Assembly (NCBI GenBank): GCA_963720475.1
Contig: OY970394.1
Location: 2,232,001-2,296,000 of the forward strand
Length of the DNA stretch: 64,000 nucleotides
Source of the DNA: G963720475 sp963720475
Lineage (GTDB): Bacteria; Actinomycetota; Thermoleophilia; Solirubrobacterales; Thermoleophilaceae
Direction of reading: 5' to 3'
Made by a program: the position numbers and the translations under genes. Numbering within the stretch: the first letter of the stretch is position 1; each line of letters begins with the position of its first letter. The notes below the pieces were generated by a model, which saw nothing but the letters and a program-made list of their open reading frames with translations, was not told the DNA's origin and searched no databases. Below, piece by piece: positions 7,588-15,905 of this stretch.

Positions 7588-8304
7588 TCAGCTCCCCGGC
7601 GCCAGCGTGAGGCGCACTGGTCCGATGAAGGTGTTCTGCCCGGGGTCGACAATCGCGAGCGTGAAAGCGAGCGAGGCGGCCTCGTTGGTCGAGACCGGAG
7701 CCGGTGGGACGAAATCGAAGCACTGTGTCGCCGTGTTGTCGCGGTTGGTGTCGTCGGTCGCCACCACCGTGCTGCCGGCGCCGTAGGCGCGCCGAAGCTG
7801 GACCGAATCGAGGATGTTCTCGACGCCGTCGTTGGTCTTGAAGCAGAAGTTTGCCTTCTTGATTGCGAGGTTGCGCCCGTACAGGCTGGCGAGCCGGTCG
7901 AGCGGCAGCACGAACTCGTGCGAGCCCGCGACGCCGATCGACAACTCGCTGCTGAGGTCAGGCCGGGGGATCGTGACCCCGCCCGGGATATCCGCCAGGT
8001 CGCTGCCCGAGACGAGCACCTCCCCGTCCCCCGTCAGCTCGTTGCCGCTCAGGGTGTCGTCGACCACATGCGAGGCGAGGATGCCGTTGTCGCGAACGCG
8101 CGAGCCGAACACCGCGCCGATCGCCAGGTCGTTGGTTCCCACCTCGCGGTTCTTGATGTCCTGCGAGAGCAGCGACTCGTTGATCACGTCGCCGGAGCCG
8201 ACCGTGTTGAGCGCGTAGGCGCTCCCGCCCGCGACGACGAGAAACAGAGCCAGCGTCGAGATGACGTTGGCGTAGGTGAGGTGTGTGCGGATCCTGGTGA
8301 GCAT
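7588..8304 (-). CDS. secreted-family paralogue, tandem copy 1
   Basis: A 238-residue first gene of the triplet operon. Hydrophobic residues 12-31 form a signal or anchor, the Asp/Ser repeat block covers about residues 32-80, and the C-terminal beta domain carries 'NFCFKTND' and 'QCFDF' Cys residues. A promoter with TTGACT and GATGCT separated by 17 bp lies just upstream on the same strand. The gene is divergent from a secreted PD40-type propeller. The repeat block could form a small beta-solenoid, which is inferred only from its periodicity. Confidence 0.75.
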   Translation of the reverse strand: MLTRIRTHLTYANVISTLALFLVVAGGSAYALNTVGSGDVINESLLSQDIKNREVGTNDLAIGAVFGSRVRDNGILASHVVDDTLSGNELTGDGEVLVSGSDLADIPGGVTIPRPDLSSELSIGVAGSHEFVLPLDRLASLYGRNLAIKKANFCFKTNDGVENILDSVQLRRAYGAGSTVVATDDTNRDNTATQCFDFVPPAPVSTNEAASLAFTLAIVDPGQNTFIGPVRLTLAPGS

Positions 8305-8331
8305 CTGGCTTGAGGGACGGCCGCAAGGCCC

Positions 8332-8360
8332 AGCATCGCGCCTGCTCCGGGCCGAGTCAA
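8332..8360 (-). promoter_or_regulatory. sigma-A-type promoter of tandem secreted-family operon
   Basis: Read on the minus strand: -35 TTGACT (8360-8355), 17-bp spacer, -10 GATGCT (8337-8332). Transcription would begin about 20 nt before the first gene of the triplet. Confidence 0.55.
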
Positions 8361-8429
8361 CCCCTGCGAACTCGTTGAGCGGGATGCGATCGGGTCAAGT
8401 CCGGCCCGTTGGCCGCCGATTTTTCCCAC

Positions 8430-10160
8430 ATGGCCTCGCGTACCCCGCGCCCTGCCGTGGTTCTCGCTGCCGCGATCGCGGCAGGACTCGTCTGCGCCGC
8501 GCCCGCGAGCGCGGCCTTCAGCAACTCGATCCGTACGACCCTGCTGCTCTCACGCGCGCACGACGGCGGCTTCCCGAACGGCCCCTCGCGCAACGCGTTC
8601 GTCTCGGCCGACCAGCGGGTCGCCCGCGTCGTGGCCTATGAATCGGACGCGACGAACATCGTCCCGGGCGACGACAACGGCGTCACCGACGTCTTCGTCG
8701 CAAAACGTGCGCAGCCGTGGGAGAAGTCCGGCTCGCTGTGGCTCTACGGCGGCACCGATCTCGTCTCGCGCGGCCGCGGCGGACAGCCGGCGAACGGTCG
8801 CTCCTACCGGCCGGTAACCGACGGCGACTCGGCCCACAAGGCGAGCTGCGTTGCGTTCATCTCGGAGGCGTCGAACCTCGTCCCCGGTGACACGAACGGC
8901 GTAGCCGACGCGTTCGTCTACCGGCTCGGCAGCGGCCGAATCGAGCGCGTCTCCGTCGACTCGCGTGGCCGGCAGGCCGACGGGCCCAGCTACGACGTGT
9001 CGGTCGATGGCGAGTGCGCGCGCGTTGCCTTCACCGCCGACGCCCCGAACCTCGCCCTGCGCCGCCCGCGCGACGGCTGGAAGAGCGCGGTCACCAATCG
9101 GCCCCGGCGGAGCAAGAAGCAGGTCTACGCGCGTTTCCTCAAGGCCGAGGGCAACTACCGCCGCTTCGGCGGCATCACGTTCCTCGCGTCGGCGTCGGGC
9201 AACGGTCGCGCGGGCAACCGCTCGAGCTACGACGTGCAGATGGCACGTAAGGGCACGACGCTCGCCTTCACCTCCGAGGCCTCCAACCTCGCCGGGCGCG
9301 ACTCGAGCCGGCGGCCCGACATCTACGTCCGCACGATCGACCGCTTCCGCCCCAAGCGCAGCGAGACGCGCTCGCATGAGCTGCTGCTCAAGACACGGCT
9401 CGTCTCGGCGACGCGCTCGGGCGCGGCCGGCAACGGCGCCTCCTCGCACCCCGCGATCAACACGGACGGCCGCTACGTCGCCTACGAGACCGAGGCGACC
9501 AACCTGGCTGCCGACTCCAACGGTCCGATGTCGGACATCATCCGCGCCGACCTCGGGCGCGAGGCGCAGGGACGCGGCCAGCCCAAGCAGCGGCTTGTGT
9601 CGCGCTCCGACTTCGGCCAGGCCAACGGCCCCTCGCACCGCCCGTCGATCTCTGCGGTCGGCTGGTTCGTCGTCTTCGACTCCGAAGCGACCAACCTGCG
9701 CCCCTCCTCGCACGGCTCCGATCTCAACGCAGAGCGCGATGTGCAGATGTGGTACGACCGCACCAACCGCGCCTCAATCGAGTCGCGCGATTCCGACAAC
9801 CGCGCCCTGCGGGCTCCCTCGCAGCAACCCTCGATCGGGCTCCACGGCAACTACGTCGCGTTCGAGTCGGTCGACCCGCTGATCGACGTGCCGTTGCTCG
9901 AGCGCTTCAAGCCCGCGCTCGCGGAGCTCGTCGAGAGGGTGGACGACGTCACGAGCGCGCGCAACCCGAGCGGTGTGAAGCTCGACTACTCGTTCGTCCC
10001 CAACCTGCTCGATCCGGACGCCATCGCTCCCCACCCGACGCAGGCGATCGTAGGCAAGCCGGACGCCGATGCGAGCTTCCACCAGATCTACCTGCGCTAC
10101 ATCGGTCCGTGCGCGCGGACGGTGATCGAGGGCGGGCACGTGCGCTGCCTGCTGCGCTGA
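8430..10160 (+). CDS. secreted PD40/TolB-like beta-propeller protein
   Basis: A 576-residue exported protein. A signal peptide ends near 'APASAA'. The rest consists of repeated blades, each with a variant of 'VAYESDATNIVPGD', 'FISEASNLVPGD', 'FTSEASNLAG' or 'FDSEATNLRP', the signature seen in PD40/WD40-like secreted proteins. The ATG at 8430 is preferred to the one 21 nt upstream because the signal peptide then starts normally. A paralogue with the same blade order is at 31208-32947. Likely roles are binding of a polymer or protein at the cell surface. No catalytic motif is visible. It ends with a Cys-containing tail 'GPCART'. Confidence 0.75.
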   Translation: MASRTPRPAVVLAAAIAAGLVCAAPASAAFSNSIRTTLLLSRAHDGGFPNGPSRNAFVSADQRVARVVAYESDATNIVPGDDNGVTDVFVAKRAQPWEKSGSLWLYGGTDLVSRGRGGQPANGRSYRPVTDGDSAHKASCVAFISEASNLVPGDTNGVADAFVYRLGSGRIERVSVDSRGRQADGPSYDVSVDGECARVAFTADAPNLALRRPRDGWKSAVTNRPRRSKKQVYARFLKAEGNYRRFGGITFLASASGNGRAGNRSSYDVQMARKGTTLAFTSEASNLAGRDSSRRPDIYVRTIDRFRPKRSETRSHELLLKTRLVSATRSGAAGNGASSHPAINTDGRYVAYETEATNLAADSNGPMSDIIRADLGREAQGRGQPKQRLVSRSDFGQANGPSHRPSISAVGWFVVFDSEATNLRPSSHGSDLNAERDVQMWYDRTNRASIESRDSDNRALRAPSQQPSIGLHGNYVAFESVDPLIDVPLLERFKPALAELVERVDDVTSARNPSGVKLDYSFVPNLLDPDAIAPHPTQAIVGKPDADASFHQIYLRYIGPCARTVIEGGHVRCLLR

Positions 10161-10178
10161 CCCCGGCGCGGAGGAATA

Positions 10179-10207
10179 GCGCGGCCCGCCACCTGGGCAG
10201 GCCGCGC
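10179..10207. terminator. hairpin between convergent genes
   Basis: Perfect GCGCGGCC/GGCCGCGC inverted repeat around a 13-nt loop, lying between two convergent genes. There is no T run, so termination is probable but not certain. Confidence 0.5.
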
Positions 10208-10221
10208 CATGCCGGGTCTTT

Positions 10222-10638
10222 CTACTCGCTGCCCACCCTCTCGCAGGCCGCGAGCGCCTGATCGCGCGCCGAGCCCGAGGGCAGGCTCTCGGCCTGCGCC
10301 TTGCAGGCTGCCGCAGCGGCGTCGCGCTGCTTGTTGACCTCGCCACCGCTGTCCTTTGCGGCGTCGCAGAGCTTCTTCGCCGCCTCCTTCTGCTCGTCGG
10401 ACGCGGAAGAGCGATCCACGCCCTCCTTGCACTTCTCGACCGCCTCGTCGATGTTGTCCGGCACGCTCGTTTCGCCCGTGTCCGGGACGGCCGGCGTCGT
10501 CGCCCCACCCGTATCGGTCTGGGCCGGCGTGTTGCCCGTGTCGTCGCTCTTCTTGTCGTCATCGTCGTCGCCGCAAGCCGCGACCGTGAAGCCGAGCGCG
10601 AAGACCGCGATGAGGATGATCGAAAGCCGCTTTGCCAT
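10222..10638 (-). CDS. acidic lipoprotein, paralogue of 5756-6070
   Basis: A 138-residue lipoprotein with lipobox 'FTVAAC', a poly-Asp/Lys stretch, a Thr/Pro/Asp linker and a C-terminal helical domain with four regularly spaced Cys ('KCKEG', 'LCDAAK', 'ACKAQ', 'ACERVG'). The start at ATG 10638 is set by GGAAGGA seven bases upstream, which removes 15 residues from the longest possible frame. It is about 34 residues longer than its paralogue because the Cys-paired helical unit is duplicated. It probably sits on the outer face of the membrane. Function is unknown. Confidence 0.75.
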   Translation of the reverse strand: MAKRLSIILIAVFALGFTVAACGDDDDDKKSDDTGNTPAQTDTGGATTPAVPDTGETSVPDNIDEAVEKCKEGVDRSSASDEQKEAAKKLCDAAKDSGGEVNKQRDAAAAACKAQAESLPSGSARDQALAACERVGSE

Positions 10639-10730
10639 CTGGAGTCCTTCCAGGTTCGACGGCGACCCCGGGTGGGCCACCATGAAACCGCGACCCTACC
10701 CGCAACGCGTGAAGCGCACGGGCGCAGAGC

Positions 10731-10916
10731 TCAGCGCTTGCGTGCCTTCTTCCGTACCCGCTTCGGCACGTGCTCGAGGACGAGGTACTCGCGCTTGGAC
10801 AGCCGCTCCGCATAGCCGGCCTTCTCCATCCGCTTCAGCACTACCGGGCAGCGCTTGCAGCGCGGGCCGGACTTGCAGCAGCGCTTCTTGGTGCGGACAC
10901 GGCGGATTAGGGGACC
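10731..10916 (-). CDS. small Cys- and Lys-rich protein without a clear start
   Basis: The frame is open for 61 codons and reads 'VRTKKRCCKSGPRCKRCPV', followed by a basic helix and the ending 'KRVRKKARKR'. The four clustered Cys plus basic residues suggest a zinc-binding, nucleic-acid-associated mini-protein, and the Cys cluster looks coding rather than random. No ATG, GTG or TTG occurs between the upstream stop (10919-10917) and the Cys cluster, so either a non-standard start such as ATC is used or the 5' end is damaged. No longer homologue can be seen here. Confidence 0.4.
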   Translation of the reverse strand, partial: GPLIRRVRTKKRCCKSGPRCKRCPVVLKRMEKAGYAERLSKREYLVLEHVPKRVRKKARKR

Positions 10917-11019
10917 CTAACGGACAGCGGACCGAGTTGCGCGCGCCGCAGCAACCCAGACGCAGCGCGGGGCCCCTCACCGCAACTTTTCCCTGCAAAC
11001 GGTTTAATCCGCCTAGTTG

Positions 11020-11175
11020 GACAACGCCGAGTCCGCGTCGCCGCCCATGTGCTCGCGGAACGGGGGACCCACTGTCGTAGCGCCATCCGGTGCGACGACC
11101 GGGGCGAATCCGGGCATTGCCGCCCGGTAGCGCGGACCCTTTCGCGCGAGCCCGTCAGCTAACCCCGTAGGCCGG
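11020..11175 (+). ncRNA. c-di-AMP riboswitch (ydaO-yuaA class)
   Basis: The leader of the CHAP-domain gene carries the conserved blocks of the ydaO/yuaA RNA in the right order. These are GCCGAGTCC near 11026, CGGGGGACCCA near 11060, GGGGCGAATCC near 11101, and the hallmark CGTCAGCTAACCCCGTA (about 11154-11170). Pairing of CGCGGA with TCCGCG-type partners is visible. The class senses cyclic di-AMP and in actinobacteria commonly lies before cell-wall hydrolase genes, exactly as here. A GGGAG Shine-Dalgarno sequence follows the aptamer, before the ATG at 11197. Confidence 0.85.
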
Positions 11176-11196
11176 AAAAAGGGAGTCGGAACGCGC

Positions 11197-12099
11197 ATGA
11201 TGCGCACGGGGAAGCGGCCCACCGGCCGTACGAAATCCATACTTACGATCGCCGCAGTCGGCGCGTCTGCCGCTGCCGTGGTCCTGCCTGCGGCCGCCAC
11301 GGCCGGAAGCGGCGGGGGGACGACGTTCACCAATCCGCCGAAGATCAAATCGGTCGGGTGCAGCAAGGGCTGCGAGGACGAGCGCAAGGTCAAGCCCTCG
11401 ACGAGTTCGGTCCGCGTGAAGCCGGGCGGCACGCTCGAGATCGGCGGTCGCAACCTCGACGCGGTCAAGACCGTCATCTTCCTCGGCTCGAAGGCCGAGG
11501 GCGACGAGGCACGCGTCGCGCCGAAGACGGCGAAGGCCGAGCGCCTGACCGTCAAGGTGCCTGCGATGGCGAGCGACGGGCCGGTCCAGTTGCTCGACGC
11601 CGCCCGCCGCAAGTCGAAGCCGAGCCCCACGCGCCTGCGGATGATCGTCACCGGCGACGCGGCCGCACCGCTGCGCGCCCGCATCGTCGACGTCGCGCGC
11701 AGTCAGCTCGGCGTCTCGGAGAAGCCGATGGGATCGAACTGCACGAAGTACGGACCATGCGAGGCGTGGTGCGCCGACTTTGCGACCTGGGTCTGGCGCC
11801 AGGCCGGCTACCCGCAGGTCGGGCGCATCCCGGCCGTGCGCAACCTAGTCGTCTGGGGCCAGCAGCACAAGACGTGGAAGCCCGGCCACACGAACAACCC
11901 GCAGCCGGGTGACTTCGTGATCTTCTCCAACATGCACGTCGGCCTCGTCGAGAAGGTGTCGGGAGGACGGATCACGATCATCGCCGGCAACACGGGCGGC
12001 GGCAACGTCGCCCGCCGCGGGCCGGCGCCCACTTCGGCCGGGACCTCGATGGGCCCTGCGCCGATCACCGGCTACGTGTCGCCGGACCTCGCGAAGTAG
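11197..12099 (+). CDS. secreted CHAP-domain peptidoglycan hydrolase
   Basis: A 300-residue exported enzyme likely to cleave peptidoglycan cross-links or amide bonds. A signal peptide (about 1-37) precedes an IPT/TIG-like beta domain (about 65-150, with 'VKPGGTLEIGGRNLDAV'). The CHAP domain follows: catalytic Cys in 'WCADFATWVW', His in 'SNMHVGLVEKV' and a downstream polar residue in 'IAGNTGGG'. The gene is controlled by the c-di-AMP riboswitch in its leader, which links wall remodelling to the nucleotide signal. The start is ATG 11197; the adjacent ATG at 11200 is equally possible. Confidence 0.85.
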   Translation: MMRTGKRPTGRTKSILTIAAVGASAAAVVLPAAATAGSGGGTTFTNPPKIKSVGCSKGCEDERKVKPSTSSVRVKPGGTLEIGGRNLDAVKTVIFLGSKAEGDEARVAPKTAKAERLTVKVPAMASDGPVQLLDAARRKSKPSPTRLRMIVTGDAAAPLRARIVDVARSQLGVSEKPMGSNCTKYGPCEAWCADFATWVWRQAGYPQVGRIPAVRNLVVWGQQHKTWKPGHTNNPQPGDFVIFSNMHVGLVEKVSGGRITIIAGNTGGGNVARRGPAPTSAGTSMGPAPITGYVSPDLAK

Positions 12100-12106
12100 G
12101 TCCCGG

Positions 12107-13981
12107 TCAGACGGCCGGCCGCGGTGCCCCGGGCGCGACCGCGGCTGCTCCGCGCTCCTCCGGCGGCCCCTGCTCTCTCCCGAGGCGGTCGCGGACGCGC
12201 CGGAGCCCCCAGACGAGCGCGGCGAAGAGCACAATCGTGAGCGCTCCGACGGCGATGTAGGAGATCGTCGTCACCGCACCCGATACGTCGCCCTTCTGCT
12301 CACGCTGGAGGTTCTCCTTGTCGAGCTTGAACCCGCGACTGAACTGTGCGAGCGCGGGGACCTCGGGCGCGGGAATCCCTTCGTCGCGCGGCATGAAGAC
12401 CGGCATGCCGAGCACCTGGTCGTCCTTGTGGAGGCGCAAGATCGACTTCCAGCTGCCGTCGACCGGCACGGGCTCGGTCGTGCGGTAGACACCGGGACGG
12501 ACCTCCTCGACGTCGGCCACGATGCTGCGGTCCTCGCCCTGCCACGACGTGACCTGGAACCAGCGGTTGTCGTCGGCCGCGTCGGGCGGATCGAGAGTGA
12601 ACGTCGCCTCGATCTCGCGGTCCGGCGGACCCCTGACCTCGGTCGTCGCAACTCGCGCCGAGATCCCATCTCCCTTGGAGATCGGGAGGGCATAGAGAAC
12701 GACCGCCACCCCCGCGATCGCCGCCAGCGGCAACGCCCAATATGGCGCGGGCGGCAGCTTCGCGCCCCGTAGCGTGAGCGCGCGCCCGACGAAACCGCCC
12801 AGGCTTCCGGCCGCGACTGCCATCACGAAGCCGAGGACGGCCGCCTCCGCGAGCATGCTCTCCGGCCACGGGTTGACCACCCAGACGTGCGACCAGCCCC
12901 ATTCGGCCGCGAGGCCGATGGTCCCGATGGCGATGCCTGCGAGGGCGCCGAAGGTGACCGGCGCGTCGGCGATCGGGCGCTTCGAGCGCACGAACGCGAG
13001 GGCCACGAGCTCGACTGCGGCGGCCTCGGCGAGGTAGAGCGGCAAATGCGGCACGGTCTGCCCGAACACCGGTCCGACGAGCAGCGTGAGCAGCCCTCGC
13101 ACGATGATGAAGAAGGCGGCCGTCGCGAGCGCGCCCCACGGCCCGATGATCAGCCGCGCCGTTACGAGCGCGACACCGGACGCCAGCATCAAGCCGATCG
13201 GGTGGAAGACGAGCCGGAACTGCGGCACGCCGAAGTCGAACTCGGCGACGAAGGTGTTGAGCCCGATCAGCAGCGCTCCGGTCAGCGGTGCGATCAGCCA
13301 GCCTGCGCGCGCGAAGTCGACCCCCTCCTCCCTCTCCTCGAGCGCCTCGCGGTAAAGGGCGAGACCGCCGAGCGTTGACAGCGACGCGCCAGTGATGAGC
13401 ATCAGGTGCGTGGGCGACCAGAGCGTGACGTCCTGGCCGAAGATCCGGTGCCAGACGTCGTCGAGCGGGAAAGCCGTCAGCGAGAAGGCGCCGCAGGCGG
13501 CCATCAGGATCGCGCCGACCGGCGCGTCCCAGCCGAGGCCCGGGATCTTCACCGAGGCGCGCGTCGGTTTCTGCGGCAGCGCCATCGCCATCACCCCGGC
13601 GGCCATCACGCCCATCAGCCCGAAGAGGATGAAGAAGTGGGCCGGGTTAGCGAGCGGGCCGGCGTCGCGTCCGTTGTCGATGTGGAGCGAGATGTCCCAG
13701 TACATCCCGAAGACGGCGACGATGAGAGCCCCGCCCTGGATCGCCAGCGGCAGCGCGGCCCAGCCCGGAAGGCCGACCTGACGGCCCGACCAGTCGGCGA
13801 AGCGCCCGAGCTGCGGAAAGCGGCCGGAGCGGTACGCGGCGATCGGCCCGAGCACGCAAACCGTGCCGACCAGCCCGATCGCAGTGGCGAGAATGACCTC
13901 GCCCATCTCGGCACCACCGGCGGGCTCGGTGTCCGCCTGGGCAAGCAGTCCGGTGAGCGCCTGAACAACCGTCGAGCTCAT
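12107..13981 (-). CDS. multi-pass membrane protein with extracytoplasmic domain
   Basis: A 624-residue integral membrane protein. About a dozen hydrophobic segments occupy residues 30-430. A soluble beta-rich domain follows (about 435-550, 'REIEATFTLDPPDAADDNRWF'), and then a final transmembrane helix and a basic tail. The soluble part resembles FixH/YtkA-like immunoglobulin-fold domains, but this is a weak impression. His residues inside the membrane part ('YWDISLHIDNGRD', 'HRIFG', 'PTHLML') could bind metal or heme. TAGGCT lies 9 nt before the ATG. Function is not known. It is convergent with the CHAP gene. Confidence 0.65.
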   Translation of the reverse strand: MSSTVVQALTGLLAQADTEPAGGAEMGEVILATAIGLVGTVCVLGPIAAYRSGRFPQLGRFADWSGRQVGLPGWAALPLAIQGGALIVAVFGMYWDISLHIDNGRDAGPLANPAHFFILFGLMGVMAAGVMAMALPQKPTRASVKIPGLGWDAPVGAILMAACGAFSLTAFPLDDVWHRIFGQDVTLWSPTHLMLITGASLSTLGGLALYREALEEREEGVDFARAGWLIAPLTGALLIGLNTFVAEFDFGVPQFRLVFHPIGLMLASGVALVTARLIIGPWGALATAAFFIIVRGLLTLLVGPVFGQTVPHLPLYLAEAAAVELVALAFVRSKRPIADAPVTFGALAGIAIGTIGLAAEWGWSHVWVVNPWPESMLAEAAVLGFVMAVAAGSLGGFVGRALTLRGAKLPPAPYWALPLAAIAGVAVVLYALPISKGDGISARVATTEVRGPPDREIEATFTLDPPDAADDNRWFQVTSWQGEDRSIVADVEEVRPGVYRTTEPVPVDGSWKSILRLHKDDQVLGMPVFMPRDEGIPAPEVPALAQFSRGFKLDKENLQREQKGDVSGAVTTISYIAVGALTIVLFAALVWGLRRVRDRLGREQGPPEERGAAAVAPGAPRPAV

Positions 13982-14077
13982 CTGATGGCGAGCCTACCCT
14001 GCCGCCGGGCGCGGAAACCGGCCCACTAGCGAGCCCGGCAAGTCTCCTTGCCGCGCCCGCCAGGTTGCGAGACCGCC

Positions 14078-15010
14078 CTAGCAGCTGGTGATGATCGGCA
14101 GTGAGCAGATCACGCTGAGCGTGTTGCCCAAGCCGTTGACCGTCGTCTGGAGCGCGCCGACCGTGCCCTGAAGACCGGCGACGGTGGTCTGCAGCGAGCC
14201 GACGTCGCCCGACAGGCCGGAGACCGTCGTGACGAGGCCGTTGACGCTCGTCTGGACCGAGCCGAGCGTCGTTTGAAGCGTCGAGACCGTGCCCTGGAGG
14301 GCGGCGACGGTGGAGGAGAGTGACGAGAGGTCGCCGGTGAGCGTCGTCAGGCTGCCGACGAGGCCGGTGACCGTGCCCTGAAGCGTTCCCGTGAGAGCGT
14401 CGAGCGAGGTGAGGCGCGCGAGGATCGCGTTGATCTGCGCCTGGAGATCGCCGAGGCCGAGTCCGCCGGCCTGGGCGGAGAGGCCGTTCAGCTGCGCGCG
14501 CAGCGCCGCCATCAGGGAATCGAGCCCGTCCACCCGCGCGTTGAGGGCGACGACCTGCCCCGCGAGCTGGAAGACCATCGTGGCGAGCTCCTCGTTGGAG
14601 TAGAGCGAGTCTCGCTTCGTGACCTTCAGCGAGGCGGCGGAGACGGTGGCGACCGAAGTCGAAGGGCGCTTGCGCTTCTTCAGCTGGGCGGCCTTGCCGC
14701 TCACCTGGTCGCCGCCGCGCAGCGCGGCCGGGGCGATCGTCACGCGGCCGGCGGGGCCGGGCGCGGAGATCTTGGCGCTCTTGCGCATGCTGAGGTAGAC
14801 GACCGGCGAGCTGGAGCGGAGCTTCTTCTGCGCCTTGCTCGTCAGCAGCACGGGGACGCTCTGCTTGCTGCCCGCCTTGGACGGCGACGCGAGCACGCTG
14901 CCGCTGACGGCGACGTTCTTGGCTTCGGCAGTGCCGGCCGCTGCGAGCAGCGACGCGAGGGCGACAGCGAGGACGAGCGGGAAGCGGCGCATCCCTCCTG
15001 CTATCGGCAT
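14078..15010 (-). CDS. secreted coiled-coil stalk protein
   Basis: A 310-residue exported protein. A signal peptide ends near 'AAGTAEA', followed by a basic globular stretch (about 35-130). From about residue 135 a long heptad-patterned region is rich in 'LQTTVxGLQGTVGALQTT'-type units, typical of trimeric coiled-coil stalks. The chain ends with two Cys ('VICSLPIITSC'), which could form a disulfide clamp. Two starts are possible: ATG 15010 or ATG 14992, the latter with AGGAGG immediately in front. No head or membrane-anchor domain is evident. A role as a spacer or adhesin stalk is inference. Confidence 0.65.
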   Translation of the reverse strand: MPIAGGMRRFPLVLAVALASLLAAAGTAEAKNVAVSGSVLASPSKAGSKQSVPVLLTSKAQKKLRSSSPVVYLSMRKSAKISAPGPAGRVTIAPAALRGGDQVSGKAAQLKKRKRPSTSVATVSAASLKVTKRDSLYSNEELATMVFQLAGQVVALNARVDGLDSLMAALRAQLNGLSAQAGGLGLGDLQAQINAILARLTSLDALTGTLQGTVTGLVGSLTTLTGDLSSLSSTVAALQGTVSTLQTTLGSVQTSVNGLVTTVSGLSGDVGSLQTTVAGLQGTVGALQTTVNGLGNTLSVICSLPIITSC

Positions 15011-15059
15011 CTGCGAGGTGACCCTTGAAGCGGCCGCCGCGCAGCGATAATCACGCGCG

Positions 15060-15782
15060 ATGTCGCTGCCGACCCGGGCATGGATGTTCTCCGCACGCGC
15101 CCGCCTGCGAGCACGTGCCGGCGGGAAGCGCCCGCCCGCGGACTGGCGCGACCGCCTGCAGGAGGAGCTCGTCGCCCGCCTCGCTCCGGCGCGGGCGTTC
15201 CTCGACGCGGGCGGCATGTGGGGAGCGCACGGCCGCGTGGCGTTCCTCGCCGAGAGCGCGGGAGCGGCGGCCGTCACGCTGCTGGACGCCGCTCCTGAGA
15301 CGGGCGAGTACGCCGCCGAGCGCGAGCGCCGCGGGTCGAGCGTGCGATACCTCCACGGCGACATCAACGACCCGCAGCTGCCGGCCCGGATCGGGCCGCA
15401 CGACGTCGTCTGGTGCAGCGGGGTGCTCTACCACGCGCCCAACCCGATGCTGACGCTCGAGCGGCTCGCGGCGCTGACCACCGACACGCTCGTGCTCGGC
15501 AGCCTCACGATTCCCGAGCTGCCGGCGATCGAGCAGGGCTGCGTGTTCTATCCGGGCCTCGGCGAGCGCGCCCGGGCGCCCTACGCAGCCGTCTCGCCCC
15601 CGAACGCGGTCGGCCTCACGAGCGACTTCGATCCCGATCCGCAGCGCACCTACGCGAACTACTGGTGGGGAATCACGCCGTCGGCGCTGCGAGCGATGAC
15701 CGAGGCCGCCGGCCTCCGCGTCGTCGAGCAACACGCCCCGAGCGGCTTCGAGACGCATCTAGTCGCGCGCAAGCCGGAATAG
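15060..15782 (+). CDS. class I SAM-dependent methyltransferase
   Basis: A 240-residue protein with a Rossmann methyltransferase core. 'RAFLDAGGMWGAHGRVAFLAE' (loosely motif I, here GGMWG), acidic 'LLDAAPE' after strand 2, 'LHGDINDP' and the motif IV-like 'DVVWCSGVLYHAPNP' are visible. The last is typical of small-molecule or tRNA-modification-like methyltransferases of the CmoB/DUF1698 type. The substrate is unknown. Possible -10 GATAAT lies 8 nt before the ATG, with no Shine-Dalgarno sequence. It is divergent from the coiled-coil stalk protein with only 49 bp between starts. Confidence 0.75.
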   Translation: MSLPTRAWMFSARARLRARAGGKRPPADWRDRLQEELVARLAPARAFLDAGGMWGAHGRVAFLAESAGAAAVTLLDAAPETGEYAAERERRGSSVRYLHGDINDPQLPARIGPHDVVWCSGVLYHAPNPMLTLERLAALTTDTLVLGSLTIPELPAIEQGCVFYPGLGERARAPYAAVSPPNAVGLTSDFDPDPQRTYANYWWGITPSALRAMTEAAGLRVVEQHAPSGFETHLVARKPE

Positions 15783-15786
15783 CGAA

Positions 15787-15808
15787 GCGGCGCCGTCCGG
15801 CGCCGCTG
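15787..15808 (+). terminator. terminator hairpin after methyltransferase
   Basis: 9-bp perfect stem AGCGGCGCC/GGCGCCGCT with a 4-nt loop right after the methyltransferase stop. The trailing sequence is only moderately T-rich. Confidence 0.6.
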
Positions 15809-15905
15809 CCACCTTTATCTGCGTGAACCTGTGGTACTACCGGCGTCGGCTGATGGTCTGGGTTCGCTACGCGCAGCAGATCGCCAGCCCGCCGACACCC
15901 CGTCG

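Noticed and set aside
6574..8313. 579-codon open frame on the plus strand across the tandem secreted-family genes, with internal repeats
   Set aside because: It is the antisense shadow of the triplicated minus-strand genes. Its repeats mirror theirs and composition is Arg/Val/Glu-biased as expected for GC-rich antisense frames.
8550..9713. 387-codon minus-strand frame
   Set aside because: Antisense to the PD40 propeller, with no start signal and no recognisable domain.
11013..11684. 223-codon minus-strand frame over the riboswitch and CHAP gene
   Set aside because: Antisense of a signal peptide and conserved RNA element. It has no independent support.
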